A DNA stretch of 64,000 nt from Rhizobiales bacterium Ga0077537 (GTDB lineage: Bacteria; Pseudomonadota; Alphaproteobacteria; Rhizobiales; Hyphomicrobiaceae): NCBI GenBank assembly GCA_001464955.1, contig LNEM01000008.1, positions 102,401 to 166,400 of the forward strand, read 5' to 3'. Under the pieces are notes generated by a model. It was given only the letters and a program-made list of their open reading frames with translations, searched no databases and was not told the origin of the DNA. Made by a program: the position numbers and the translations under genes. Shown piece by piece: positions 1 to 10,271 of the stretch (its first letter is position 1; each line of letters starts with the position of its first letter).

Positions 1-276
1 GTCGAGGGCGGCTGCGACGGCCTTCTCGAACTCGGCCTCGCGCCCCGGAATGGCGGACATGCCGCGCTCGCCCTTGGCAAAGTCGCCGTGGGCCATGTTG
101 AACAGCGCCTGGGTCAGGCCGTTGCCGCGCAGGCGGGCTGCGAGATCGTCCTTCGGCAACTCGAACGGGTTGAGGAACTCGACGGCGCGGAAGCCGGCCT
201 TGGCCGCCGCCTCGAACCGATCGGCGAAGGGAACCTCGGTGAACATGAACGACAGATTGGCGGCAAACTTCGGCAT
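1..276 (-). CDS. hyi: Hydroxypyruvate isomerase, N-terminal part (runs off the window)
   Basis: Only the first 92 codons are present; the gene leaves the window at base 1. The protein starts [17 protein letters not shown] and continues with [18 protein letters not shown], the opening beta strand and helix of the xylose-isomerase-like TIM barrel as found in Hyi/OtnI proteins, and [20 protein letters not shown] is the typical second strand and loop. The family isomerises hydroxypyruvate and tartronate semialdehyde in glyoxylate metabolism, in the cytoplasm. The ATG at 274-276 is the first start in frame with the conserved beginning. The family usually has about 255-265 residues, so roughly two thirds is missing. 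Identification rests on N-terminal resemblance only; a 2-oxo-tetronate isomerase (OtnI) is the alternative. Confidence 0.8.
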   Translation of the reverse strand, partial: MPKFAANLSFMFTEVPFADRFEAAAKAGFRAVEFLNPFELPKDDLAARLRGNGLTQALFNMAHGDFAKGERGMSAIPGREAEFEKAVAAALD

Positions 277-604
277 GGACGGCTCCTCGTATCGCAGACG
301 GTCCAGCATAGCGACCGCGGCGACGTTGCCCAGCCGCCTCGCGCATTCCGATTGACGGGTGCGCTGCAACATGAGAGAAGGGCGAGGCTCCATAGTGAGC
401 TTGATGGCGCTCCAGCCGCGTGAAGGGGATGTGTCGGCCTACCGTTTGTCGTGGCCCACCCTGTCCCAACCTGTTGAGCGCCCCTGAAACGACCCAACCG
501 ACAACCCAGGGCACGCGGGGTGTCACCGACCCTCGCGCCAATAGCGCGCCTCGCCGGGAAAGCCCCGTGCGCGGGCACTCGGCGCATGTTCAGAAAGCTA
601 CAAC
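277..604. other. Divergent intergenic region upstream of hyi and the helicase gene
   Basis: About 330 bases between two divergent starts. I see no ORF with a convincing ribosome binding site or family resemblance, no tRNA and no repeat. It must carry the promoters of both flanking genes, but no box pair stands out enough to name. Confidence 0.5.
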
Positions 605-2281
605 GTGACAACGTTCAACGACCTCGGCCTCGCTGCGCCGCTCCTGAAGGCGCTCGAGTCCGAAGGCTACACCACACCGACCCCGATCCAGGCCCAGGCC
701 ATTCCGTCGCTGATGACGGGCCGGGACCTGCTCGGCATCGCCCAGACGGGTACCGGCAAGACGGCGGCCTTCGCGCTGCCGATCCTGCACCGGCTGCAGG
801 CCGATCCGAAACCGGCGCCACGCCGGGGCGCGCGCGTCCTCGTTCTTTCGCCGACGCGTGAGCTCGCCTCGCAGATCGCCGAGAGCTTCGAGACCTATGG
901 CCGCCACCTCCGTCTCCGCGTCGCCGTGATCTTCGGCGGCGTCGGCTACCGGCCGCAGATCGATGCGCTCAATCGCGGCCTCGACGTGCTCGTCGCGACG
1001 CCCGGGCGGCTCCTCGACCATATCGGCGAGCGCAACTGCGACCTCCGCAACACCGAGGTCCTGGTGCTCGACGAGGCCGACCAGATGCTCGATCTCGGCT
1101 TCATCAAGCCGATCCGGCAGATCGTCGCCGACATGCCGTCGACCCGTCAGAACCTGCTGTTCTCGGCGACCATGCCGCGCGAGATCGCGAGCCTGGCCGA
1201 TCAGCTTCTCACCAACCCGGTGAAGGTCGCGGTGACGCCAGTCGCCACGACCGTGGACCGGGTGGCACAGCGGGTCATCCACGTCGACGCCTCGCGGAAG
1301 CGGGCGCTGCTCGCCGAACTCCTCAGCGATGCCGCGCTGACGCGCGCCCTCGTCTTCACGCGGACCAAGCGTGGCGCCGACCGCGTTGCCCAGCATCTCG
1401 AGAGCTGCGGCATCAAGGTAGCCTCGATCCACGGCAACAAGAGCCAACGCCAGCGCGAGATCGCGCTCGACGACTTCAAGGACGGCAAGATCCGGGTGCT
1501 GGTCGCGACCGACATCGCGGCCCGGGGCATCGACGTCGACCAGGTGTCGCACGTTGTCAACTTCGAGCTGCCGGACGTGCCGGAAGCCTACGTGCACCGC
1601 ATCGGCCGGACGGCACGCGCAGGTGCCACGGGCATCGCCATCTCGCTCTGTGCTCCTGACGAGCGGGACCAACTCCGCCAGATCGAGCGTACGACGCGGC
1701 AGACCATCCCGTCCGAAGACCGGCGCAACGATCAGGCCCTCGAAGCGGACGCCCATGTGCCGCGCGAGCGCAACGATCGCCGGCCGAAGAACGGCGGACG
1801 TCCGGAGCGCGATACCTCGCGCGCCGGCGGCCGGGGACCGCATCGGGGTGGTGATCGCGGTGGCCAGCGGGGCGATCAGCCGCGTCGCCCGGACGAGCGC
1901 CGGGAGGCCCGCGGGCCGGCCGATGCGAGCCGACGCGATGGCGCGAGACCGGCTCGGGCTGCCGGGGACGGCGCACGGCGCGACGATCGCCGCGACAGCC
2001 GGCCGACGGATGGTGCCGGACGGCGTGATGATCGCCGCCCGCGCGCTGCCGGCGAAGGCGAGACGACGGGGGCCAACCTCGGGCACATGCGCTTCATGAG
2101 CGGCGGCTCCTCGCAGCGGGGTGATGCCCCGCGTGGCGGTGGACGCGACCGTGGCGACGCGCGCCCGGCCCGCAATGCCGCCAGCAACGGTGGCGGTGGT
2201 GGTGGCGGCCCGCGCAAGCGGCACCGGAAAGGCCAGCGTCCGCCGGGCGCTCAGAGCAATACCGCTCCAGTGACCAACTGA
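605..2281 (+). CDS. rhlE: DEAD-box ATP-dependent RNA helicase, RhlE type
   Basis: A 558-residue helicase that unwinds structured RNA, with likely roles in ribosome assembly or RNA decay. The complete core is visible: Q motif (F4, then TPIQAQAIP near 26-34), Walker A AQTGTGKT 46-53, PTREL 83-87, DEAD 156-159, SAT 187-189, and [10 protein letters not shown] 331-340. The order and sequence match RhlE rather than DeaD or SrmB. From about residue 370 to the end runs a long tail rich in Arg, Asp and Gly with RDD, RGG-like and poly-Gly stretches, probably disordered and RNA-binding. The start is a GTG at 605; no ATG lies upstream in a frame that keeps the Q motif. The gene stands alone, followed by a small conserved protein. 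Confidence 0.9.
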   Translation: MTTFNDLGLAAPLLKALESEGYTTPTPIQAQAIPSLMTGRDLLGIAQTGTGKTAAFALPILHRLQADPKPAPRRGARVLVLSPTRELASQIAESFETYGRHLRLRVAVIFGGVGYRPQIDALNRGLDVLVATPGRLLDHIGERNCDLRNTEVLVLDEADQMLDLGFIKPIRQIVADMPSTRQNLLFSATMPREIASLADQLLTNPVKVAVTPVATTVDRVAQRVIHVDASRKRALLAELLSDAALTRALVFTRTKRGADRVAQHLESCGIKVASIHGNKSQRQREIALDDFKDGKIRVLVATDIAARGIDVDQVSHVVNFELPDVPEAYVHRIGRTARAGATGIAISLCAPDERDQLRQIERTTRQTIPSEDRRNDQALEADAHVPRERNDRRPKNGGRPERDTSRAGGRGPHRGGDRGGQRGDQPRRPDERREARGPADASRRDGARPARAAGDGARRDDRRDSRPTDGAGRRDDRRPRAAGEGETTGANLGHMRFMSGGSSQRGDAPRGGGRDRGDARPARNAASNGGGGGGGPRKRHRKGQRPPGAQSNTAPVTN

Positions 2282-2411
2282 GGCGGGGCGCGGGACCCGT
2301 TCCCGCGCCGACATACGCCTGCAGCTTTCAACGACGGACATCGTCCCGATCGGCGCGCCTTGACGAGCGGGCCGGTGCGGGACGACGTTCGCAGTGATGG
2401 AGACGCGGCCC

Positions 2412-2639
2412 ATGGCCCGCAAGAAGCCAACCGGCAAGCAGGAATACGTGCTGTTCAACGTGGTCTACGAGGACGGCACCATGACGTCCAATCGCAAGGT
2501 CCCGTCAGAGGCCATCGGCGGGTTCGAGGGCGACGAGCCGGCACGTGCCCTGTTCGAGGCCCAGGATCGCGAAATCGCGGAGAGGTCCGGCCGGCCACGC
2601 GCCGCGATCAAATCGTTCGAGCGCGCGCCGACCCGGTAA
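2412..2639 (+). CDS. Small conserved hypothetical protein
   Basis: A 75-residue basic protein starting MARKKPTGKQEYVLFNVVYEDGT and ending in Arg/Thr-rich sequence. It has no signal peptide, membrane segment or recognisable catalytic motif. The ATG at 2412 is preceded by GGAG at 2399-2402, a good spacing, so an upstream in-frame ATG at 2394 is less likely. Strand-like N-terminal residues (EYVLFNVVYEDG) suggest a small beta-sheet fold. I recall similar short proteins in rhizobial genomes, but no function is known to me. It is 130 bases downstream of the helicase on the same strand and could be co-transcribed. Confidence 0.65.
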   Translation: MARKKPTGKQEYVLFNVVYEDGTMTSNRKVPSEAIGGFEGDEPARALFEAQDREIAERSGRPRAAIKSFERAPTR

Positions 2640-2656
2640 GTGCGCTTGCGGTCCGT

Positions 2657-3610
2657 TCAGAACGAGAAGCTGGCCACGACGGCCGCGTGATACGACCCGG
2701 CTGCCTCGAGGCCTTTGCCGTAAGCAATGGCGGCGTCCCCGAGCGCCTCGTTGTGGACCTCGATCGAACGGAACTCGCCGAAAAGTGCATGGCTCGCCAG
2801 GATGTGATCGAGCATCTGGGGCTGGCCCATATGGATGGCGCTGAAGCGTCGCGACGTGTCGAGCGCCCGGTCGAGAACAACCAGCGAGCGGGATGCCAGC
2901 GCCATGTTGCCCGTGTCCTCGGGTGAGCCCGCCAGAAGCCGGAGCGGCGTCTCGTTCAGCTCGCAATTGAAGTCGCCCGCGATCAGCACGAGGGCCTCCG
3001 GCTCGGCGTCGAAGATACGGTCGACCAGAAGGCGAAGTTCGAGTGCCTGACCGATGCGCTTCAGGCCCGAGACGTAGTAGCCCTCCGCCCAGCCCATCAC
3101 GGTCCGCCAGACGAACGGGCTCTGCTTCTGTCCCGGCACCGGCGAGGCGATGGGGGCCCGGAAGTGGACGTTCACGACGTGCAGCCGGGCAGGCCCCAGA
3201 TCGATCACCGCATGTAGGACCGGTCGTTCGAAGCGCACCGGCGAGACCGATTCCGAGGGCGGCTCCGCCGTGAGAACACGCCGCTCGAGTGCGGGCATCA
3301 GGTCGTGCTGGATCTGAGCGTGCGACAGAACGGGATACCGCGACAAGGTCACGAGATTGTGGACCTCGGCTGGCCCCTCGCCAATCACGCGCTCGGTCGC
3401 GGCGCGATGGTAGGTCTCGTAGCGGGTGCCCTCGAGCAGGCGGTCGAGCGCCTTCAGACTGCGGGCGCGCTCGCCGGGGCCACGCTGGCCGTTCACCTCC
3501 TGCAAACATACGATGTCGGCCTCGAGGCGCTCGAGCGCGGGGCGGAGAACCGGCAGTCGCGCCTCCACCGGCAGATCGAGGTTCTCGATGTTGAAGGTCG
3601 CCATCCGCAT
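2657..3610 (-). CDS. Endonuclease/exonuclease/phosphatase-family hydrolase
   Basis: A 317-residue protein of the DNase I-like EEP superfamily, which cleaves phosphodiester or phosphomonoester bonds. Family landmarks are ATFNIENL at the N terminus (metal-binding Asn), IVCLQEVN near residue 35 (catalytic Glu), LVLIAGDFNCELNETPLR in the second half (catalytic Asp and Asn), and QMLDHILAS near the C terminus (Asp-His pair). No signal peptide is visible. The ATG at 3610 follows a purine-rich GAGGGG on the minus strand; the long upstream extension in frame lies inside fmt and is not real. The gene is 11 bases behind fmt and probably in its transcript. Substrate is unknown; these proteins are variously nucleases, phosphatases or lipid phosphodiesterases. 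Confidence 0.82.
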   Translation of the reverse strand: MRMATFNIENLDLPVEARLPVLRPALERLEADIVCLQEVNGQRGPGERARSLKALDRLLEGTRYETYHRAATERVIGEGPAEVHNLVTLSRYPVLSHAQIQHDLMPALERRVLTAEPPSESVSPVRFERPVLHAVIDLGPARLHVVNVHFRAPIASPVPGQKQSPFVWRTVMGWAEGYYVSGLKRIGQALELRLLVDRIFDAEPEALVLIAGDFNCELNETPLRLLAGSPEDTGNMALASRSLVVLDRALDTSRRFSAIHMGQPQMLDHILASHALFGEFRSIEVHNEALGDAAIAYGKGLEAAGSYHAAVVASFSF

Positions 3611-3621
3611 GGTGGTGCCCC

Positions 3622-4545
3622 TCACGCCAGGCGGCCGAGATCGAAGCCGCGCGTCAGGTCCGGGCCGGGCATGGGCTTGCGGCCGGCGCGCTGGACTTCG
3701 ACGAGCCGGATGGCGCCCGTCCCGCAGGCGATGACGGGGCCCGACGGGTCGAGGATGGCGCCTGGAGCACCGGAGCCCTCTGCGCGTGCCGAACGCAGCA
3801 CCTTGACACGTTCCCGCTTGCCGTCCGGTCCGGCCTCGAACCACGCCCCGGGAAACGGGGACAAGCCCCGGATGCGATTGTGGACCGTCTCGGCCGGCTC
3901 GGTGAAATCGATCCGGGCCTCGGCCTTGTCGATCTTGGCGGCGTAGGTGACGCCTTCGGCCGGCTGAGGCGTCGCGGCGAGGCTCCCCCGCTCGAGCGCA
4001 GCCAGGGCCCGCACCACGAGGCCTGCCCCGATCAGCATCATCGCGTCATGCAGTTCGCCGGCCGTCATGTCCGGGCCGATCCTGATGCGCTCGGCAAGGC
4101 AGACCGGGCCGGTGTCGAGGCCTTCATCCATGCGCATGACCATGGCGGCCGTCTCGGCATCGCCGGCCATCACGGCCCGCTGGATGGGGGCTGCGCCGCG
4201 CCAGCGGGGCAACGCCGAGCCATGGAGATTGAGACAACCGTGGCGCGGGGCTTCGAGCACGGGCTTCGGCAACAGGAGGCCGTAGGCGACGACCACGGCC
4301 ACGTCGGCCTCAAAAGCCGCGAACCGTGCCTGCTCCTCGGCGTCCCTCAGGCTCTTCGGGGTCAGGACCGGGATCGCGGTCGCCTCGGCGAAGGTGTGGA
4401 CCGGCGATTTCCGCACGTCCATGCCACGGCCAGCCGGCCGGGGCGGCTGGGAGTAGACGGCCACCACGTCGTGGCCGGCCGCTAGGATCTCGGAGAGCGT
4501 CGGCACCGCGAAGTCCGGCGTCCCCATGAAAACGACGCGCAACAT
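3622..4545 (-). CDS. fmt: Methionyl-tRNA formyltransferase
   Basis: A 307-residue enzyme that formylates initiator Met-tRNA with 10-formyl-tetrahydrofolate, in the cytoplasm. The N terminus [17 protein letters not shown] is diagnostic. The catalytic residues sit at the canonical positions: Asn106 and His108 in [15 protein letters not shown] and Asp144 in EGLDTGP. The C-terminal OB-fold domain contains the typical [10 protein letters not shown]. Length is normal. It lies 53 bases downstream of def on the same strand, the usual def-fmt pairing for making and then removing the formyl group on new proteins. The usual third partner truA is absent and replaced by the EEP hydrolase. Confidence 0.97.
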   Translation of the reverse strand: MLRVVFMGTPDFAVPTLSEILAAGHDVVAVYSQPPRPAGRGMDVRKSPVHTFAEATAIPVLTPKSLRDAEEQARFAAFEADVAVVVAYGLLLPKPVLEAPRHGCLNLHGSALPRWRGAAPIQRAVMAGDAETAAMVMRMDEGLDTGPVCLAERIRIGPDMTAGELHDAMMLIGAGLVVRALAALERGSLAATPQPAEGVTYAAKIDKAEARIDFTEPAETVHNRIRGLSPFPGAWFEAGPDGKRERVKVLRSARAEGSGAPGAILDPSGPVIACGTGAIRLVEVQRAGRKPMPGPDLTRGFDLGRLA

Positions 4546-4598
4546 CCGTACTCTCCCTCCAGGTCCCGGACGTCCGCGTCAGACGTCAGCCGCCTGCC

Positions 4599-5105
4599 TC
4601 AGGTTCGGGCCGACTTGCGAAAGCGTCGGACGATGATGTCGCGTTTCAGCCGCGACAGGAAATCGATGATCAGGCGGCCGTCCAGATGGTCGATCTCGTG
4701 CTGGATGGCCGTCGCGAGGAGGCCGTCCGCGTCGAGTTGCTGGCGCACACCGTCCCGGTCGAGGTAGGCGACCGTCAGCGTCGAGGGGCGCTCGATCTCG
4801 ACCTTCACGTCCGGGATCGACAGGCAGCCTTCCTCGTAGCTGCGCCGCCCGTCGCCGAGATGCAGGATCTCGGGGTTGATCATCACCAACGGCCGAGCCG
4901 CGCCGTCGTCGTCGGACACGTCGAGTACAATGAGGCGGCGGGAGATGCCGACCTGGGGGGCGGCAAGGCCGATACCCGGTGCGTCGTACATCGTCGCCAG
5001 CATGTCGTCGGCCAGACGGCGCACCTCGCCGTCGACGCGCTCGACGCGGGCCGCGACGTCGCGAAGGATGGGATCAGGTAGGGTCAGGATGGGCAAGAGG
5101 GCCAT
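4599..5105 (-). CDS. def: Peptide deformylase
   Basis: A 168-residue metalloenzyme that removes the N-formyl group from nascent proteins. All three motifs are present: GIGLAAPQVG 44-53, EEGCLSIP 91-98 with metal ligand Cys94, and QHEIDHLDG with ligands His136 and His140 and catalytic Glu137. The start at 5105 gives MALLPILTLPDPILR, the standard N terminus; longer in-frame extensions upstream have no homology. The C terminus is Arg/Lys-rich (RRFRKSART). It is the middle of the minus-strand cluster mtnP-def-fmt, with 92 bases to mtnP and 53 to fmt. Confidence 0.97.
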   Translation of the reverse strand: MALLPILTLPDPILRDVAARVERVDGEVRRLADDMLATMYDAPGIGLAAPQVGISRRLIVLDVSDDDGAARPLVMINPEILHLGDGRRSYEEGCLSIPDVKVEIERPSTLTVAYLDRDGVRQQLDADGLLATAIQHEIDHLDGRLIIDFLSRLKRDIIVRRFRKSART

Positions 5106-5197
5106 GTGTCGGGCTTCGGCTGGTGCAGGCTTTCTGGCTACGAAATGGCGATCCGGCCCGCCTTGCGCAAGCGCGCCCGACGCCGGAACGGCTCTGT

Positions 5198-6076
<879 letters not shown>

Positions 6077-6400
6077 GCCTGCCTCGTCGAATCCGCGCCG
6101 CGAATCGCCGCGAACCTGACTGCGCAGCGATCCGGCCACCTCTCCATATCCCGAAAGTCGGCTCAGTGCGAGCCGGGTGCACCGGATCGACAATGCGGGG
6201 GACGGTCGAATGGGGCTTGTGGCCTCGCGTCGATTTATTTATCGGTTTTGCCGAATTGGTTACAGGTTCCGCCACAGCTCGACACGCTCCGTTCACCGCC
6301 TCAGGGACAGGCGGCCCCCCATCTCGCCACAGCCGCGCCGACCCATAGGTCGCCAGTCCCTTGGCTCACCTACGGCCGCGGCCCATCGCAAGAGGTTCGT
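6077..6400. other. Divergent intergenic region between mtnP and the TerC gene
   Basis: About 320 bases with a short A/T-rich stretch at roughly 6226-6262 that probably contains promoter elements for one or both flanking genes. I looked for the Mn2+ riboswitch (yybP-ykoY) that precedes many TerC-family genes and did not find its conserved core. No convincing small ORF. Confidence 0.4.
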
Positions 6401-7090
6401 ATGGATTGGATTACGACCGCCGACATGATCGCGCTCGGCAAGGTCATCTTCATCGACCTGGTGCTGGCCGGCGACAACGCCATCGTCGTCGGGCTCGCCG
6501 CCTCGCGCGTGGCGCCGCATCTCAGGGCCAAGGTCATTTTCTGGGGCATCGCGGGGGCCGTCGTCCTGCGCATCCTTTTCGCAGCGGTCACGGCTCAGCT
6601 CCTCGCCATCGTCGGGCTGACGTTCGCGGGCGGCGTGTTGCTGCTCTACGTGTGCTGGAAGATGTTCCGCGAACTCCAGCACGGCATGGCTGAGCCGCCC
6701 GACCTCTCGAGCGATGCGGCCACGTCCGATGGCAAAGACAGCGCCGAGCACAACGCCGGCTTCTGGCCCGCCTTGATGCAGATCATCATCGCCGACGTCT
6801 CGATGTCGTTGGATAACGTGCTCGCCGTCGCGGGCGCCGCGAAGGGCAGCACGTGGATCCTGGTCGTCGGTCTTCTGGTCGCTATCATCCTGATGGCCGT
6901 CGCCGCGACCTATATCGCGAAGCTTCTGGTCAAGTATCCGTTCATCGCCTGGCTGGGTCTCCTCGTGATCCTTTACGTGGCGGTCGAGATGATGTGGCGG
7001 GGCGGACACGAGATCGCGTGCGCCTATGTTTCGAAGGACGTCTGCAGCCAGGGCTTCGTCGCGAGCCTGAAAGTCCTGCTTGGCCGATAG
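6401..7090 (+). CDS. TerC-family integral membrane protein (YjbE/YkoY-like)
   Basis: A 229-residue inner-membrane protein with about seven hydrophobic helices. The paired family signatures are GDNAIVV near residues 24-30 and IADVSMSLDNVLAVAGA in the second half; the intramembrane Asp residues are thought to bind metal ions. Members export Mn2+ or help load secreted metalloproteins, and others are tellurite-resistance TerC. The ATG at 6401 follows AGAGG at 6391-6395; the much longer upstream frame is non-coding. The C-terminal stretch contains two Cys (CAYVSKDVC). A stress-protein gene follows on the same strand, so metal or oxidative stress is a reasonable context, though not shown. Confidence 0.88.
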   Translation: MDWITTADMIALGKVIFIDLVLAGDNAIVVGLAASRVAPHLRAKVIFWGIAGAVVLRILFAAVTAQLLAIVGLTFAGGVLLLYVCWKMFRELQHGMAEPPDLSSDAATSDGKDSAEHNAGFWPALMQIIIADVSMSLDNVLAVAGAAKGSTWILVVGLLVAIILMAVAATYIAKLLVKYPFIAWLGLLVILYVAVEMMWRGGHEIACAYVSKDVCSQGFVASLKVLLGR

Positions 7091-7108
7091 CCGGGCGTTT
7101 CAGCCCGG
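7091..7108 (+). other. Small intercistronic stem-loop after the TerC gene
   Basis: CCGGGC / GCCCGG form a perfect 6-bp stem with a 6-base loop immediately after the TerC stop codon. There is no T tract, so it may stabilise the 3' end or attenuate read-through into the stress-protein gene rather than terminate fully. Confidence 0.35.
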
Positions 7109-7142
7109 TCTCCCGGCCTTTCGCAACACAAGGAGCACTGTC

Positions 7143-7583
7143 ATGTACGCTCACGTTCTCGTCGCCGTCGACGGCTCGCCCTACTCCCTGAAGGCCGCGC
7201 GCCATGGCCTCGGCGTCGCAAAAGCGATCGGCGCCAAGGTCACGGCTGTTTATGTCACGCCGCCGTGGAACGCGATCGCGCTCAGCGAGATCGCCATCGG
7301 CCACAGCGAGGCCCAGTTCGACGCCCAGATGAAGGCCGTCGCGGCGAAGACGCTCGGCGAGGTCGCGACGATGGCGGGCCAGGTCGGCGTCGCATGCACC
7401 AGCGTGCACATGGTCGGCGATCCGCCCTACGAATCCATCATCAAGGCCGCAGCCGACAACGGTTGCGACCTCATCGTCGTCGGCTCGCACGGCCGGCGTG
7501 GCGTGGCGGGTCTGATCCTCGGCAGCCAGACGACGAAGCTGCTGTCGCACAGCAAGCTGCCCGTCATCGTCTATCGCGAGTAG
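7143..7583 (+). CDS. Universal stress protein (UspA family)
   Basis: A 146-residue single-domain Usp. It opens with MYAHVLVAVDGSPYS and closes with the ATP-binding signature GSHGRRGVAGLILGSQTT followed by LPVIVYRE, the G-2x-G-9x-G(S/T) pattern of the nucleotide-binding subgroup. These cytoplasmic proteins dimerise and are induced under starvation or stress; the exact role is unknown. The ATG at 7143 has an excellent AAGGAG at 7130-7135; the longer frame upstream overlaps the TerC tail and is rejected. Confidence 0.93.
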   Translation: MYAHVLVAVDGSPYSLKAARHGLGVAKAIGAKVTAVYVTPPWNAIALSEIAIGHSEAQFDAQMKAVAAKTLGEVATMAGQVGVACTSVHMVGDPPYESIIKAAADNGCDLIVVGSHGRRGVAGLILGSQTTKLLSHSKLPVIVYRE

Positions 7584-7595
7584 AGGCCGGGGCTG

Positions 7596-7632
7596 CCGGG
7601 CGCTGCAAACGCAGTGGATCGGCGGCGCCCGG
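7596..7632 (+). terminator. Possible stem-loop after the stress-protein gene
   Basis: CCGGGCGC (7596-7603) pairs with GCGCCCGG (7625-7632) across a 21-base loop that can itself partly fold. It sits between the usp and aldo/keto reductase genes. No run of T follows, so only a weak or factor-dependent terminator is suggested. Confidence 0.25.
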
Positions 7633-7676
7633 TAGGCTAGCCTCCGCCCGAACAGGACTTCGGGAGAGCCAGTCTC

Positions 7677-8618
7677 ATGCAAGAACGCAATCTCGGCGGC
7701 TCGGGCCTCCGCGTCTCGGCCGTCGGCATCGGCTGCAACAACTTCGGCGGCCGTATCGATACGGCGGCCACCGGGCGCGTCATCGACCGCGCCATCGACC
7801 TCGGCATCACGCTGTTCGACACCGCCGACATGTATTCGAACCGCGGTGGTTCCGAGACGGCCATGGGCGAGGTGCTCAAGGGCGGCAAGCGCAAGCGCAT
7901 CGTGCTCGCCACCAAGTGCGGCATGCAGATGGACGATGCCGGAAAGATGAAGGGCGCGTCGCGGCGCTACATCATGAGTGCCCTTGACGACAGCCTGCGG
8001 CGGCTCCAGACCGACTACATCGATCTCTACCAGGTGCATCAGGTCGACCCGCTCACTCCCATGGAGGAGACGCTGCGGGCTCTCGACGACCTCGTTCGCG
8101 CGGGCAAGGTGCGCTACATCGGGCTTTCGAATCATCCGGCGTGGATGGTGGTCGAGGCGCAGGAGACGGCGCGGCGCTGCAATCTCAACGCGTTCGTCTC
8201 CAGCCAGGACGAGTACAGCCTGCTCATTCGTGACGCCGACCGCGAACTCATTCCGATGCTTTCGCGGTACCGCATGGGCCTGCTGCCCTATTTCCCGCTC
8301 GCGTGCGGCCTGCTCACGGGCAAATACGCTCGCAATGCGATGCCACAGGGCGCGCGTCTCACCGAGACCCAGCGGTGGGCCGACAAGTATCTGAACGAGC
8401 GCAACTGGCGCGTCACGGAAGCGCTCACGGCGTTCGCCAAGGAGCGCGGCCACACGTTGCTGGAGCTCGCCTTCTCGTGGCTGCTCGCGCGGCCCGCCGT
8501 CTCGAGCGTCATCGCGGGGGCGACCAGCGTCGAGCAGGTCGAGGCCAATGCCCATGCCGCGGGCTGGCAGCTCAGTGCCGAGGATCTCGCGGAGGTCGAC
8601 CGGATCACGAAGAGCTGA
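7677..8618 (+). CDS. Aldo/keto reductase
   Basis: A 313-residue NADPH-dependent oxidoreductase with a TIM-barrel fold. The catalytic tetrad is visible: Asp48 and Tyr53 in TLFDTADMYSN, Lys80 in LATKCG and His121 in YQVHQVD. The NADP-binding C-terminal segment VSSVIAGATSVEQVEANA is typical. It resembles YajO/IolS-type members (AKR11-13 grouping) that reduce small aldehydes and ketones; the substrate cannot be read from sequence. The start has a GGGAGAG upstream. The next gene, a Gfo/Idh/MocA dehydrogenase, follows after 52 bases and may be co-transcribed, hinting at sugar or polyol metabolism. Confidence 0.92.
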   Translation: MQERNLGGSGLRVSAVGIGCNNFGGRIDTAATGRVIDRAIDLGITLFDTADMYSNRGGSETAMGEVLKGGKRKRIVLATKCGMQMDDAGKMKGASRRYIMSALDDSLRRLQTDYIDLYQVHQVDPLTPMEETLRALDDLVRAGKVRYIGLSNHPAWMVVEAQETARRCNLNAFVSSQDEYSLLIRDADRELIPMLSRYRMGLLPYFPLACGLLTGKYARNAMPQGARLTETQRWADKYLNERNWRVTEALTAFAKERGHTLLELAFSWLLARPAVSSVIAGATSVEQVEANAHAAGWQLSAEDLAEVDRITKS

Positions 8619-8670
8619 GCGATCGATCGCGGGCGGATCGCGCTCGCCGGCCCCCCGAGGAGGATTGCGC

Positions 8671-9702
8671 ATGCCGCCACGGATCGCGATCGTCGGGCTC
8701 GGCATGGCGGTAACGCCGCACTCGCGTGGGCTGATGGACCTTGTCGCGGATGGTCGTTGCGAGGTCGTCGCCGCCGTGGCGCCCAGCGCCAGCCGGAGGC
8801 AGGCGTTTGCTGCGACCTACCCGTTTCCGACGACCGACGACCTCGACGCGGTGCTCGGCGATCCGCGCCTCGTCGCGATCGGCATCCTGACGCCACCGAA
8901 CACGCATCTCGAAGTGGTGCAGCGGGCCGCCTCGGCCGGAAAGCACGTCCTGCTCGAGAAGCCGCTCGAAATTTCGACGGCGCGGGCCGAGCGGCTGGTC
9001 GAGACCGTGGAAAGCTCAGGGCTCACCATGGCGGTGACATTGCAGCACCGCTTCCGGCCGGCCGGCGAACGGCTACGCCAGCTTCTCGCCGAAGGTGCGC
9101 TCGGCGACATCGTCAACTGCTCGACGTCGATCCGCCTGTGGCGACCACAGAGCTACTACGACGAGCCGGGACGCGGCACACGGGCCCGCGACGGCGGCGG
9201 CGTCCTGCTCACCCAGGCCATCCATACGCTCGACCTGATGCTCTCGCTGGCGGGACCGATCGTGGAGGTCAGGGGCTTTGCGGCGACGTCACCGGTGCAC
9301 CGCATGGAGACCGAGGACATGGTCGTCGCGGCCGTGCGGTTCCGGTCCGGTGCGCTCGGCGTGATCGAGGCGACGACGGCGGCCTATCCCGGCGCCCCCG
9401 AGCGGATCGACATCGCCGGCACCCGTGGCTCGGCGAGCCTCGCCGGCACGGCACTCGCAGTTCAGTTCGCGGATGGCCGGCGCGAAACGCTGGATGCCGA
9501 TGGCTCCGCCGGTGGCACCGGCGCCGATCCGATGGCGTTTCCACACGACTATCACCGGGCGGTGTGGCGCGACTTTCTCGATGCCTTGGCCGAGGGGCGG
9601 CGCCCGCGCGTCGACGGACGCGAGGCCCTCCGCGTGCACCGGCTGATCGACGCATTGCTCGAAGCGGGCGCCAGTGGATCGAGTGTCCCGCTCAACGCCT
9701 GA
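8671..9702 (+). CDS. Gfo/Idh/MocA-family oxidoreductase
   Basis: A 343-residue NAD(P)-dependent dehydrogenase. The Rossmann motif is IVGLGMA near 7-13 (GxGxxA-like), and EKPLEIS with Lys97 is the family hallmark. The C-terminal alpha/beta domain contains DGGGVLLTQAIHTLDLM, where the His is the expected catalytic residue. Family members oxidise or reduce sugars, inositols and their acids. The ATG at 8671 has a strong GAGGAGG upstream; the frame extends further upstream only into the previous gene. Its last 11 bases overlap the end of a convergent secreted-protein gene. Confidence 0.9.
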   Translation: MPPRIAIVGLGMAVTPHSRGLMDLVADGRCEVVAAVAPSASRRQAFAATYPFPTTDDLDAVLGDPRLVAIGILTPPNTHLEVVQRAASAGKHVLLEKPLEISTARAERLVETVESSGLTMAVTLQHRFRPAGERLRQLLAEGALGDIVNCSTSIRLWRPQSYYDEPGRGTRARDGGGVLLTQAIHTLDLMLSLAGPIVEVRGFAATSPVHRMETEDMVVAAVRFRSGALGVIEATTAAYPGAPERIDIAGTRGSASLAGTALAVQFADGRRETLDADGSAGGTGADPMAFPHDYHRAVWRDFLDALAEGRRPRVDGREALRVHRLIDALLEAGASGSSVPLNA

Positions 9703-10114
9703 GGGCGAATTGGGCCGAGCCGCCGCCACCGCTGAGCGACGCATCGAGCCGGCTGCCCTTCACCTCGATGCGAATGGAGCCCGAGACGCCGAACTCGGCA
9801 TTCGTGAACTCGCCGCGATAGCGGTTGGACAGCACGCGCGAGAGGGTCGCGGTCTGCTGAACGCGGGCCGAGGCAGTAGCGCAGATGGCACTCATGCCGT
9901 AGCTGTTGCCGCCGGTCCGCCGGAAGGTGGCCCGACAGCGTGCCTTCTCCTTCTCGCCCGATGGGAACACGACGTGGCCGAAGCCGCTCCACGATCCCTC
10001 GAGCGCGGCTGGTTCCGCCGCTGCCGGGACGACACCCAGCCCCGCCACGAAAGCGATGGCCAAGAGGCCGGATCTGGTCCGACACTTGCGGTCTGGTCTA
10101 ACATCATGGGACAT
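9692..10114 (-). CDS. Small secreted conserved hypothetical protein
   Basis: A 140-residue protein with a clear signal peptide: basic MSHDVRPDRKCRTR, a hydrophobic LLAIAFVAGLGVV and an AAAEP cleavage region. The mature part has EGSWSGFGHVVFPSGEKEKARC near its start and a beta-rich C-terminal half, ending in a Gly/Ser patch (SLSGGGGSAQF). Two Cys in the mature region (CRATF and CATAS) could form a disulfide. I recall periplasmic proteins of this pattern across rhizobia, without known function. The start at 10114 is chosen because it gives the best signal peptide and has GAGG upstream; 10135 is possible. It overlaps the convergent dehydrogenase gene by 11 bases. Confidence 0.75.
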   Translation of the reverse strand: MSHDVRPDRKCRTRSGLLAIAFVAGLGVVPAAAEPAALEGSWSGFGHVVFPSGEKEKARCRATFRRTGGNSYGMSAICATASARVQQTATLSRVLSNRYRGEFTNAEFGVSGSIRIEVKGSRLDASLSGGGGSAQFALRR

Positions 10115-10271
10115 GGGGTTCATCCTCACTGGCAATGCCGCTAGCTAGGGCCGGGGCTGCGCTCCCTGTCAATCGGACACTTGTTCAATTCCATGTCAGC
10201 GTGGCGCTTCTGCCCGTGCTGCCGGTAGACTGGGCTGCCGTTGCCTGAGCCCTCGGGAGAGACATCGATCC

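Noticed and set aside
590..2458. Long open frame on the minus strand opposite the RNA helicase (over 600 codons).
   Set aside because: It mirrors the helicase codon pattern in a very high-GC sequence and its product is Arg/Gly-rich with no family resemblance; the plus-strand gene has every helicase motif.
6077..6400. Possible Mn2+ riboswitch upstream of the TerC-family gene.
   Set aside because: The conserved core of the yybP-ykoY class could not be found; the region only has A/T-rich promoter-like sequence.
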